This document shows, piece after piece, positions 43,501-55,400 of a stretch of DNA of 64,000 nucleotides. The first letter of the stretch is position 1; the number at the start of each line of letters is the position of its first letter. The notes under the pieces were generated by a model. It was not told where the DNA came from. It searched no databases and was given only the letters and a program-made list of their open reading frames with translations. The DNA is from Paenibacillus oralis (GTDB lineage Bacteria > Bacillota > Bacilli > Paenibacillales > Paenibacillaceae), in the NCBI RefSeq assembly GCF_003863965.1, contig NZ_RRCN01000001.1, positions 2,137,675-2,201,674 of the forward strand, written 5' to 3'. Position numbers and translations under genes: made by a program.

Positions 43501-45609
43501 ATGATGCATTTGATTCGAAATGTGTGGGGCAAGCTGGGCACTCTGACTATCATATTTGTGCTTCTTGCAGCCAGTATAAGCAGCGGAAGTGCATTTGCTG
43601 CAGCCAGTTCATCGACCACCTCAAACACAACGAGGGTATCTGTGCACGATCCATCCATTTACTACGATTCTTCAACGAACAAATATTACGTTTTCGGTTC
43701 CCATTTGGCTCAGGCCGGCAGTACGGATCTGAGAAACTGGTCTAATGTCGGAACCCAGGGTTATACCAATCGGAGTCTGTATGCACCATCAACCTTTGAG
43801 GGGTATTATTATATCAAAAATAAAAATAGCGGCTTGTATCTTGATGTAGCTGATGGGGCGGCGGCCGACGGAACGAATATTCGGCAATGGTCCTACAACG
43901 GTTCCGATGCGCAGAAGTTCAGAATCATGCATCACAGCAATGGAGATTATTACATTCTGACGGCCAACTCTTCCTATAAGAGCAGCATTGACGTCAACAG
44001 CGGATCGGCCGCCGATGGCACCAACATTGAGCAATGGGCATACTGGGGCGGCGCCATGCAATTGTTCCGAATTCAGCAGAATGAAGATGGAACGGTTGCT
44101 TTCCTGACCAAAGCATCGGGGTATACTTCTGCGCTGGATGTCGCTGACGGGAGCACATCTGCGGGCGCCAACGTCCAGCAGTGGAATTACTGGGGCGGAG
44201 ACATGCAAAAATGGAAACTGATCAAAGCGGGCGGCACGGGGAACGCATCCAGAAGCTCGGGCGCGCCACTGCTCTCTGCGCTCGCGCCATCTTTTGCATG
44301 GGCGGGTTATAATGATCAGGATAGCTCGGGCGGTCACGCGGTATGGGCGCCGGATGTGATTTATAACCCATCCTATGTATGGGCGGACGGTTCCAAGGGC
44401 GCTTATATGTTGTATTACAGTACATCATCGACCTACATTCGTTCCGCCATTGGATTTGGCGTGTCCAAGTCCATAACAGGTCCGTACGAATATGTAGATA
44501 CTATTGTTTATTCCGGATTTACCCGTGCCAGCAACCCCATTACCACCACGTCGCCGCTCGGGACCAAAACCGTGAATACGTGGTATCAAAATACCAACAT
44601 CCCGGATCTGATCGACAACGGTACCCTATCGGGAGTCCGAAGCGGCTGGTTCTCAAGCAGCGGCGGCTATAACAACTCGCTGTTCCCGAACGCCATCGAC
44701 CCTTCCCTGATTTACGATGCTTCAGGCAGACTATGGATGAGTTACGGGTCCTGGTCCGGCGGCATTTATATGCTTCAGCTTAATCCCGAGACGGGTAAGC
44801 CCTATTATCCCGGGGCGGACAGCGGCAATACGGATCGTTATTTCGGCAAACGCATTGCGGGCGGTTACGGAAAATCGGGGGAGGCCCCTTATATTGTCTA
44901 TGACAAAGCCGCAGGTTATTACTACCTGTATGTAACGTATGGGGGATTGGCAAATATGGGCGGCTATCACATCCGGTTATACCGGTCCACCGCGATTGAC
45001 GGACCGTACACGGATGCCGCCGGCAACCAAGCCGTGTATCCTTCCGCTTCAATCAATCAAGGCAATCACGGTATTAAACTGTTCGGAAATTATCAGCTCT
45101 CGGGAATCCCGCTAGGTTACAAATCGGGAGGGCATAATTCGGCACTGATTGATACGGACGGATTGCGGTACCTGATTTACCATACCCGCTTCAATAACGG
45201 AACCGAAGGGCATGAGGTTCGGGCGCATCAACAATTCATGAATGCGGATAAGTGGCCTGTCACAGCGGTATACGAATTCCTGGGAAGCAGCATTTCTTCT
45301 ACGGGATACAGCATGAATGATATGACGGGGACCTATCAATTCGTCAAAATGGGGCTTGACGCTTCGACATCCGGTGTGGGCATGCTGCCTACCCAAAGCG
45401 TAACTTTGAACGCAAACGGCACCATAACAGGCAATGTGACGGGCACTTGGTCTTACACTTCCGGGACTTATTACTGCTCCATGGTCATTAATGGAGTGAC
45501 CTATAAAGGCGTGTTCTTCAAGCAAAGAAATGAGCTCTCCAGCCACAATGAAGTGATGACCTTCTCGTTGATCGGAAGCAATAACGAGTCGATCTGGGGC
45601 TCAAAATAG
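43501..45609 (+). CDS. Secreted GH43 arabinanase with a ricin-type trefoil inserted in the catalytic domain
   Basis: 702 residues from ATG 43501 (AAGGGAG upstream). Signal peptide (to about residue 35), then the first GH43 blade with catalytic base Asp in VHDPSIYYD (about 51). A beta-trefoil of three repeats (GLYLDVADGAAADGTNI, SSIDVNSGSAADGTNI, ALDVADGSTSAGANV; about 100-245) follows, and then GH43 resumes (AVWAPDVIYN). Remaining catalytic residues are Asp in NAIDPSLIYD and Glu in KSGEAPYIVY. A C-terminal beta domain (about 605-702) is present. Long GH43 arabinanases cut alpha-1,5-arabinan. The trefoil sits inside the propeller and not at an end. Confidence 0.88.
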   Translation: MMHLIRNVWGKLGTLTIIFVLLAASISSGSAFAAASSSTTSNTTRVSVHDPSIYYDSSTNKYYVFGSHLAQAGSTDLRNWSNVGTQGYTNRSLYAPSTFEGYYYIKNKNSGLYLDVADGAAADGTNIRQWSYNGSDAQKFRIMHHSNGDYYILTANSSYKSSIDVNSGSAADGTNIEQWAYWGGAMQLFRIQQNEDGTVAFLTKASGYTSALDVADGSTSAGANVQQWNYWGGDMQKWKLIKAGGTGNASRSSGAPLLSALAPSFAWAGYNDQDSSGGHAVWAPDVIYNPSYVWADGSKGAYMLYYSTSSTYIRSAIGFGVSKSITGPYEYVDTIVYSGFTRASNPITTTSPLGTKTVNTWYQNTNIPDLIDNGTLSGVRSGWFSSSGGYNNSLFPNAIDPSLIYDASGRLWMSYGSWSGGIYMLQLNPETGKPYYPGADSGNTDRYFGKRIAGGYGKSGEAPYIVYDKAAGYYYLYVTYGGLANMGGYHIRLYRSTAIDGPYTDAAGNQAVYPSASINQGNHGIKLFGNYQLSGIPLGYKSGGHNSALIDTDGLRYLIYHTRFNNGTEGHEVRAHQQFMNADKWPVTAVYEFLGSSISSTGYSMNDMTGTYQFVKMGLDASTSGVGMLPTQSVTLNANGTITGNVTGTWSYTSGTYYCSMVINGVTYKGVFFKQRNELSSHNEVMTFSLIGSNNESIWGSK

Positions 45610-45639
45610 AAAAACCGTGAGGTTATTATAAGACATCCA

Positions 45640-45670
45640 TGTTGACGCTTTCAAAATCTTGATATATAAT
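45640..45670 (+). promoter_or_regulatory. Sigma-A promoter of bglP operon with overlapping cre-like site
   Basis: TTGACG (45642-45647), 17 bases, TATAAT (45665-45670). TGTTGACGCTTTCA (45640-45653) matches cre at 12 of 14 positions and covers the -35 box, so CcpA would exclude polymerase. Confidence 0.8.
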
Positions 45671-45696
45671 TTCAATTAATCGAATACACCCATTAG

Positions 45697-45766
45697 ACAT
45701 GTGACTGGTAAAGCAGGCAGGATCTAAAATGACAAATCTTTTATTTGTCGTTTTAGGTCCTTTTTT
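45697..45766 (+). promoter_or_regulatory. RAT antiterminator and overlapping terminator (LicT/BglG control)
   Basis: GTGACTGGTAAAGCAGGCAG (45701-45720) is a textbook ribonucleic antiterminator, with the conserved loop bases of the LicT/SacY family. It overlaps the terminator that starts GGATCTAAAATGACAAA (45720-45736) and pairs with TTTGTCGTTTTAGGTCC before TTTTTT. Only one structure can form. The LicT-like protein encoded as the third gene of the operon should stabilise the RAT when a beta-glucoside is imported. Confidence 0.92.
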
Positions 45767-45822
45767 ATTTGTATAAAAGCCGGCTTACTTTCGCAAATTT
45801 ACAAAAGGAAGGGGCATTGGAC

Positions 45823-49168
<3,346 letters not shown>

Positions 49169-49201
49169 TTCCCTATCTTTCGATAAGGAAGGTGGCCCGT
49201 G

Positions 49202-50050
49202 ATGATCAAAATCAAAAAAGTGTTGAATTCCAGCGTAGTTTTGGTGGAGGATGAGCAGAACAAGGAGTACATTATGTTTGGCAAAGGCATCGGCTACGGC
49301 CAAAAAGCGGGTAATACCGTCGAGGAGCACCAAGCCGACCAAATCTTCATGCCCATCGAAAATGTCAAAGTCAAAGAGTATCTTGGCGTATTGGACGCTA
49401 TTCCTCCGGTATACGTGGAACTGACCGGGCAGATTGTGGCTTACGCGGAAAAGAAGCTGCAAACCAAGCTCAACACGGGGATCTATTTTACCCTTATGGA
49501 CCATTTGCATTTTGCGGTGGAAAGGTTGTCTAAAAATATCGCGATTGCCAACAAAGTGTTTTGGGAGATTAAAAATTACTATGCCGAGGAATTTGAGATC
49601 GGGCTATTCTCCTTGGAGCTGATCAAAGAAAAGCTGCAGATCGACATGCCCAAGGAGGAAGCGGCCAACATCGCTTTTCATTTGATCAATGCCCAAAGCG
49701 GGGAGAAGGAATCCAAAGACGGCATGAAGATGGCCAAAATGATCGGCAGCATCGTCAACCTGGTGAGATATTCGATGAATATTGATATGGATACGGAAAA
49801 CGTTCATTATACCCGTTTTGTAACCCATGTGAAGTTTTTTGTGGAGCGGTTTTATACGGATAAGATGCTGGAGAATACGGACAACATCCTGTTTGAGCAA
49901 ATCGCCAGCCTGTATCCGCAGGCGATGGACGGGGCTTTTAAGATCAAGGAGTATATTCACCAGGTATACGGAAAAAACATTCCAAACGAGGAGCTCACCT
50001 ATCTGGCCGTGCATATTCACAGGCTGATCTCCTATAACCAGTTGGCTTAG
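49202..50050 (+). CDS. licT: LicT/BglG family transcription antiterminator
   Basis: 282 residues from ATG 49202 (a GTG directly before it is also possible). N-terminal RNA-binding CAT domain (IKKVLNSSVVLVEDEQNKEY, FGKGIGYGQKAG; residues 1-55), then PRD1 (about 65-170, with TLMDHLHFAVERL) and PRD2 (about 175-282, with VTHVKFFVERF and YLAVHIHRLI), which carry the phosphorylatable histidines. It binds the RAT at 45697. When PTS flux is high it loses inhibitory phosphates and allows operon expression. Placing the antiterminator last makes a positive feedback loop. Confidence 0.94.
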   Translation: MIKIKKVLNSSVVLVEDEQNKEYIMFGKGIGYGQKAGNTVEEHQADQIFMPIENVKVKEYLGVLDAIPPVYVELTGQIVAYAEKKLQTKLNTGIYFTLMDHLHFAVERLSKNIAIANKVFWEIKNYYAEEFEIGLFSLELIKEKLQIDMPKEEAANIAFHLINAQSGEKESKDGMKMAKMIGSIVNLVRYSMNIDMDTENVHYTRFVTHVKFFVERFYTDKMLENTDNILFEQIASLYPQAMDGAFKIKEYIHQVYGKNIPNEELTYLAVHIHRLISYNQLA

Positions 50051-50073
50051 AGTTAAACGGAGGATCTTTAACA

Positions 50074-50679
50074 TTGAAAGCGGGCAATATCATTATTTCG
50101 TTCATTGGCTGTTTTATTATGGGTTTAGGCGTCAACGTAGGATACGTTCCTGTTCATTTATTTAGCACAGGATTTCCGGGAATCGGGATTCTCACGCTAT
50201 ATACTTTAAATTGGAGTCCGGGGATCGTCGTGTTTGCTCTAAATATTCCTTTGCTATTGCTGGCTTGGAAACGGATTGGCCGCTTTTTCGTGATCCAGAC
50301 CATGATTGTTGCGGGGGCTTTGTCCGTCTTCCTTGACCTGCTCGATCCCATCCGAAATTGGGTCCACCCTCCGCTATGGTTAGGCATTGTGATTGGCGGG
50401 GCATGCTTGGGATTCGGGTCGGGAATCGTTTTTAGCCAAGGGCTGACTAGCGGAGGGGTTGGACTGTTAGGCCGGTTAATTCAGCTTCATTTTCCTCAAC
50501 TAAAGATGGGCACGATTCATATTGCATTTGATTTTGTTGTGCTTATACTTGGAGCCATGATCATGGATATCAAAACGGCATTTTTCACATTCCTGGCATC
50601 TCTTATTATGGGACGGACGATGGACTTTACAAAATCAAAACTATTCGGAGCCATTGGGCGGGCTAACGGACTGAAATAA
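50074..50679 (+). CDS. YczE/YyaS/YitT-like integral membrane protein
   Basis: 201 residues from TTG 50074 (GGAGGATC upstream). Five predicted membrane segments and the family start SFIGCFIMGLGVNVGYVPVHLFSTGF, described here by its residues 10-35, with a second conserved GSGIVFSQGLTSGGVGLLGR-like turn (about 115-134). YitT-type proteins are membrane proteins of unsettled function. It follows licT by 23 bases and may be the last gene of the bgl operon. A terminator lies 75 bases downstream. Confidence 0.75.
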   Translation: MKAGNIIISFIGCFIMGLGVNVGYVPVHLFSTGFPGIGILTLYTLNWSPGIVVFALNIPLLLLAWKRIGRFFVIQTMIVAGALSVFLDLLDPIRNWVHPPLWLGIVIGGACLGFGSGIVFSQGLTSGGVGLLGRLIQLHFPQLKMGTIHIAFDFVVLILGAMIMDIKTAFFTFLASLIMGRTMDFTKSKLFGAIGRANGLK

Positions 50680-50754
50680 CCTTATTTCTTTGGCCGGCCG
50701 TCAAGCACCGATTTTTAGATTGAGCCCGAAAATAGCGGGTGAAAAGTTAGAATC

Positions 50755-50788
50755 AAAGCCTGGTCCGTATGAGGACTGGGCTTTTTTT
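50755..50788 (+). terminator. Terminator of the bgl operon
   Basis: AAAGCCTGGTCC and GGACTGGGCTTT with TTTTT. Confidence 0.9.
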
Positions 50789-50876
50789 AATCTTATAGAA
50801 TTAATAAAATTTCGGGCGTGGTAGAGGGCGATGTACAGGTAGAGAGGGGGAGAAGAGAAATCTGGGAATCTGGGGG

Positions 50877-51061
50877 CTAAGGGACACCAGAGACGTTATT
50901 TTGGGAAAAACGGAGGTTTGCAAAATGTAACGGACATAGATGCTCTTATTTACCTCAAATCGGCCTGGATGAACGGGTTTAGAGCGAAATAGGGTCAGGT
51001 GTGTCCGTTAGCCTGGGAAATACCCGGGAAATGGGCGGATAAGGTCGCTGGTGTCCGTTAG
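50877..51061. repeat. 185-bp dispersed element, copy C
   Basis: Same termini and exact length as A and B. Left flank (about 50815-50876) matches that of copy A. Right flank ends with the GGACGCCGTCAGGCGTTTT hairpin (51197-51215) seen after copy B. Confidence 0.85.
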
Positions 51062-51219
51062 AGCAACGTCCACTGGATGTAGACTACAGATTGGAAAGGG
51101 TCGAGGTACTTGGGCGGTACTGTTCATGAAAAAAGGGAAGGTTACTCAAAGAACAGAAGAGGGAATGGGGTTGAAAGTTTACGCCCCGCCTTTAAAGGAC
51201 GCCGTCAGGCGTTTTCTTA

Positions 51220-51438
51220 TTGGATCAACTGGTGATTGGAATTACCAATGTATTGATGTGTGTCGATACTAAGGAATTTAGAGAATTGGACGCCCGAATG
51301 AAAGAACATTTTGGTGATGGTGTTCTCACGGAACAAATTGGCGGAACGACGGAAGAACTGATTGAAATCGTGAATAAAAGTGTGCAGGAAGGGAAAAACC
51401 TCCTCCCTGAGCATTACTTTTATGGTAATTATCGGTAA
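51220..51438 (+). CDS. Short hypothetical protein, probably a gene fragment
   Basis: 72 codons from TTG 51220. The sequence VIGITNVLMCVDTKEFRELD followed by helices reads like a globular domain end, but there is no RBS, and the frame starts right after the repeat-associated hairpin GGACGCCGTCAGGCG. I take it as the 3' remainder of a gene cut at the edge of the repeat region. Function unknown. Confidence 0.35.
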   Translation: MDQLVIGITNVLMCVDTKEFRELDARMKEHFGDGVLTEQIGGTTEELIEIVNKSVQEGKNLLPEHYFYGNYR

Positions 51439-51496
51439 TATAATCGCAATTTAGTGAAGAATCCAAGCAAGGACTAAGTGGTAAGGTTAGTGATAA

Positions 51497-51796
51497 ATGT
51501 CACGGAAAACAGATGTTAAAATTTTAGACAATAAAGTGGGTAGCAATCGCTATAAAACAACGTTGGAGGAGCATAAGATCATGACAGTCCGTCGTGGACC
51601 CGTGGAGCAAGATTATATTATTGAACGTGTTCAAGCCCTTTTTCAATGCAGGGTTTTGTGGAGCGAAGGGCGCCCATGCCTGGAGTATGATAGCAAGGAA
51701 GAGTTGGACAAAATCTCTGAATACGTAAAAGCTAATTTTGAGAATGAACTTCTAGATGTGTTTTTTACAGCCGTTGAAAGCCTACCAATAGAGTAA
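51497..51796 (+). CDS. Small hypothetical protein
   Basis: 99 residues. A basic start (SRKTDVKILDNKVGSNRYKT) is followed by a mixed alpha/beta stretch (YIIERVQALFQCRVLWSEGR, CLEYDSKEELDKISEYVK). An acidic C-terminus and small size resemble immunity-type or orphan island proteins, though no toxin partner is present. A strong terminator follows directly, which supports a real transcript. Not recognised. Confidence 0.5.
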   Translation: MSRKTDVKILDNKVGSNRYKTTLEEHKIMTVRRGPVEQDYIIERVQALFQCRVLWSEGRPCLEYDSKEELDKISEYVKANFENELLDVFFTAVESLPIE

Positions 51797-51816
51797 CAAC
51801 TCGAACGAATGTTTGG

Positions 51817-51843
51817 AAAGCGACCTTAATCGGTCGCTTTTTG
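51817..51843 (+). terminator. Terminator
   Basis: AAAGCGACC and GGTCGCTTT with TTTT. The arms are again the GCGACC/GGTCGC type seen at ssrA. Confidence 0.85.
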
Positions 51844-52146
51844 CTTGCTCGTATTCGAGGTGAACGAATACTCCTAAAACGCTCTAGCGTTGCCTCAAAG
51901 CCACCAGTATTCTAACGGTTGCCACAAGCGTTATTTGTTCCAAGAACGTTGATTTCAAATTACAACCGTTAGATTTCCGGGTAGCTGTTACGGAAATCTT
52001 GAGCAACGTTTTTAGCCCATTTTATATCATTTTTATACAGAAATTGTGGAAATTATATGAAAAAGAACTATTACATCTCAAAACTTAACAAAAAACGTCG
52101 ATAAAATCTATATATAGATCATAGAGTAATAAATTGTAAAAAAATG
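51844..52146. other. Intergenic, AT-rich, no gene seen
   Basis: Upstream part of the 590-base gap before the GH44-GH26 gene. Several short CGTT/AACG repeats (for example CTAACGGTTGCC, ACAACCGTTAGA) are visible but no reading frame with an RBS. Confidence 0.4.
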
Positions 52147-52222
52147 AAGCCGGGACGGACCGAAAGCGTTACCTTTTTTCGTATAAATAGGTAGCGGAAA
52201 CCTATCGAAATATGTACGGCTT
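52147..52222 (+). other. Candidate structured leader RNA
   Basis: Closing stem AAGCCG (52147-52152) with CGGCTT (52217-52222). Inside is a 7-bp hairpin CGTTACC (52167-52173) with GGTAGCG (52190-52196) and a 16-base loop. Purine-rich internal strands (GGACGGACCGAAAG, GAAACCTATCGAAA) resemble conserved riboswitch loops, but I cannot match a named class. A cre-like GAAAGCGTTACC overlaps it. Confidence 0.35.
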
Positions 52223-52364
52223 TCAGAGAAAGGTGGTGACTTGGTTAAAAGTTGCATTCGTTGTATTTAATGATGCAGAACATCAAGGGAGGGATAAATT
52301 TGTGGATTGGAGTAAGGTGACGCTGTACCAAAACGATAAGCTCGTTTGGGGTCAGGAGCCTTAA
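52212..52364 (+). pseudogene. CBM3-type C-terminal remnant of a lost polysaccharide hydrolase
   Basis: The frame ends KFVDWSKVTLYQNDKLVWGQEP, which parallels the last residues of the adjacent Cel44-Man26 (HTKVTLYQNGVLVWGTEP) and the general CBM3 end. The catalytic part and the rest of the CBM3 are missing. A GC-rich hairpin (near 52374-52404) follows, then TTTT. It is the tail of a second modular hydrolase that was deleted, leaving its end next to the leader. Confidence 0.7.
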
Positions 52365-52429
52365 AGCCTGACGAAGCGGGGCCCGTATGGGTGTCGCTCT
52401 TTTCAAATTGAAGGGAGGAAAAAAGCGGG

Positions 52430-55400
52430 ATGAAGGAAAGAAAGAGTAATAGTGGTATTTTGTCCAAACGTTCCAAATGGCTGCCTGCCGTCATGGCATG
52501 CGCGGTTACATTAAGTGTTGCACTGCCGGCTCAAACTACAGTTCACGGTCAAACGGCAAAAACCGTTTCCATTCAAGTCGATACGTCCAAGGATCGGAAT
52601 CCTATCAGCCCTTATATATACGGTACGAATCAGGATTTGGCAGGGGATGAAAATCTGACGGCGAGACGGCTTGGCGGCAATCGGTTGACCGGCTACAACT
52701 GGGAAAACAATATGTCCAATGCGGGCAGCGATTGGCAGCACTCCAGCGATAACTTTTTATGCACCAATGGCGGTCTGACAGATGCCGAATGCGGCGAGCC
52801 TGGAGCGGTGGTGACTTCGTTCCATGATCAATCGCTGCAGCTTGGCGCCTATTCTTTAGTCACGCTGCCGATGGCCGGATATGTGGCCAAGGATGGAAAC
52901 GGAAGTGTGCAGGAAAGCGAAAAGGCTCCTTCCGCTCGTTGGGATCAAGTCGTAAACGCTAAAAATGCGCCGTTTGAACTGCAGCCTGACCTGAGTGACA
53001 ATCAGGTTTATACGGATGAGTTCGTTAACTTTTTGGTGGATAAGTATGGCGATTCTTCAACAAAGACGGGTGTAAAAGGATATTCGCTGGACAATGAGCC
53101 GGCTCTCTGGCCGCATACGCATCCGCGCATTCATGGTGAACCGGTTGGAGCGAAAGAGTTGGTGGACCGGGCGGTAAGTTTATCCAAAGCCGTCAAAGCG
53201 GTTGACCCCGGGGCGGAAATTTTTGGCCCGGTTCTTTACGGTTTTGCGGCCTATATGGATCTCCAATCCGCACCTGACTGGAACTCCGTAAAAGGCAGCT
53301 ACAGCTGGTTCGTGGACTATTACCTGGATCAAATGCGCCTTAGTTCGGAAGCCGAGGGCAAAAGATTGCTGGATGTTTTTGATGTTCACTGGTATCCCGA
53401 AGCAATGGGCGGAGGCATCCGAATTACGAATGAGGTCGGCAACGACGAAACGAAGAAAGCCAGAATGCAGGCGCCTCGTACTTTATGGGATCCGACCTAC
53501 AAGGAAGATAGCTGGATCGCTCAATGGAACAGCGCATACTTGCCATTGCTGCCTCGATTGAAGCAGTCGATAGACAAGTATTACCCGGGAACCAAACTGG
53601 CTTTGACCGAGTATAGCTACGGCGGCGAAAATGATATTTCCGGTGGGATCGCTATGGCCGACGTGCTGGGCATCTTGGGCAAAAACGGCGTTTACATGGC
53701 AGACTACTGGAGGTTAAAGGAGGGGGCTAACAATTACGTTAGCGCCGCTTACAAGCTTTACCGCAATTATGACGGCAATCGCTCTACTTTCGGCGATATC
53801 AGCGTTAAAGCGCAAACATCGGATATTGAAAATAGTTCGGTGCATGCTTCCGTAACGGATGCAGCCCCAAATGAACTGCATCTCGTAGTCATGAATAAAA
53901 GCATGGACAGCGCACTCAACGCCGAATTCAATCTTTCCGGCGGGACGACTTACGGTTCCGGTAAAGTTTGGGGCTTCGACCAAACCAGCTCGCAAATTAA
54001 AGAAGCAGCGCCGATCACGCAAATTTCCGGCAACCACTTTACCTATACAGTACCGCCTTTGACGGCTTATCACATCGTGTTGACTGCCGGCAGTGATCAT
54101 CCTGAGCCGCCTAAGGAGGCTCCCGGAAGCTTTACGCTGAAAGCTGAAGCGGGCGACGGGAAAGTCGATTTGTCCTGGGACGTTTCCAGCAGAGCTGTGA
54201 GTTACAGCGTACAGCGGGCAACGGCTGCAAACGGTCCGTTTACTACAGTAGCCTACAACTTGGCCGCAACGTCTTATACGGATACAAGCGTAACGAACGA
54301 TACTTCTTACTATTACAAAGTCACCGCAAGCAACAGTGCGGGAACGACCGACTCCAATGTCGTAAATGCGGTTCCGCAGGTGCCTAAAGACGGCCCGGTT
54401 CGCTATGAAGCCGAAGACGGCACGCTGAGTGGGGGAACCACGGTGTCATCCAGCGGGAGCGGCTTCTCCGGCACCGGTTATGTAACGAATTTCCACAATC
54501 CAGGGGATTCGCTGACGATGACGATCCAGGCTCCAGAGGCGGGCTTGTACGATCTTACCATCGGCTACCGTTCTCCTTATGACGACAAACGCACGAATTT
54601 CTCTTTAAACGGCAAAGCGTCCGGTGAGCTGGTGCTTTGGACATCGGCTGATTTTACGGAAACTTCCGGTGGGAAGCTGCTGCTGAATAAAGGGGCGAAT
54701 ACGATCGGTTTTGAAACGGGCTGGGGCTGGTACGATATCGACTACGTCAAGCTGAAGCCTGCCGCCGACCGTCCGCCGCATGCGGTCACCAAAACGCTCA
54801 CCAATCCGAACGCGACGGTAGAAGCAAGAGCATTGATGAACTATCTGGTGGATCAATACGGCCAGAATATCCTCGCCGGTCAAGAGGATATCGCCGAAAT
54901 TGATTGGCTGCAAGCCAATGTAGGCAAAAAACCGGCGATTGCGGCGCTTGACCTGATCGACTATTCGCCAAGCAGAGTGGAACGTGGTGCTACTTCCACA
55001 GAGATTGAAAAAGCGATTGAGTGGGATAAGCAAGGGGGCATTGTTTCCTTTGCATGGCACTGGAACGCGCCGAAGGATTTGATCGATGAGCCGGGAAAAG
55101 AATGGTGGAGAGGCTTCTATACCGATTCGACTACATTCGATGTAGAATATGCGATGAACCATCCGGAATCCGAAGATTATAAACTGCTTGTTCGCGACAT
55201 CGATGTGATCGCCGAGCAATTGAAGAAGCTGCAGGATGCGAAAGTGCCTGTCCTGTTCCGTCCTTTGCACGAAGCGGAAGGCAAGTGGTTCTGGTGGGGC
55301 GCTAAAGGTCCTGAACCCGCCAAAGAATTATATATTTTGATGCACGACCGTTTGACGAATGTGTGCAAATTGAACAATTTGATCTGGGTCTGGAATTCCG

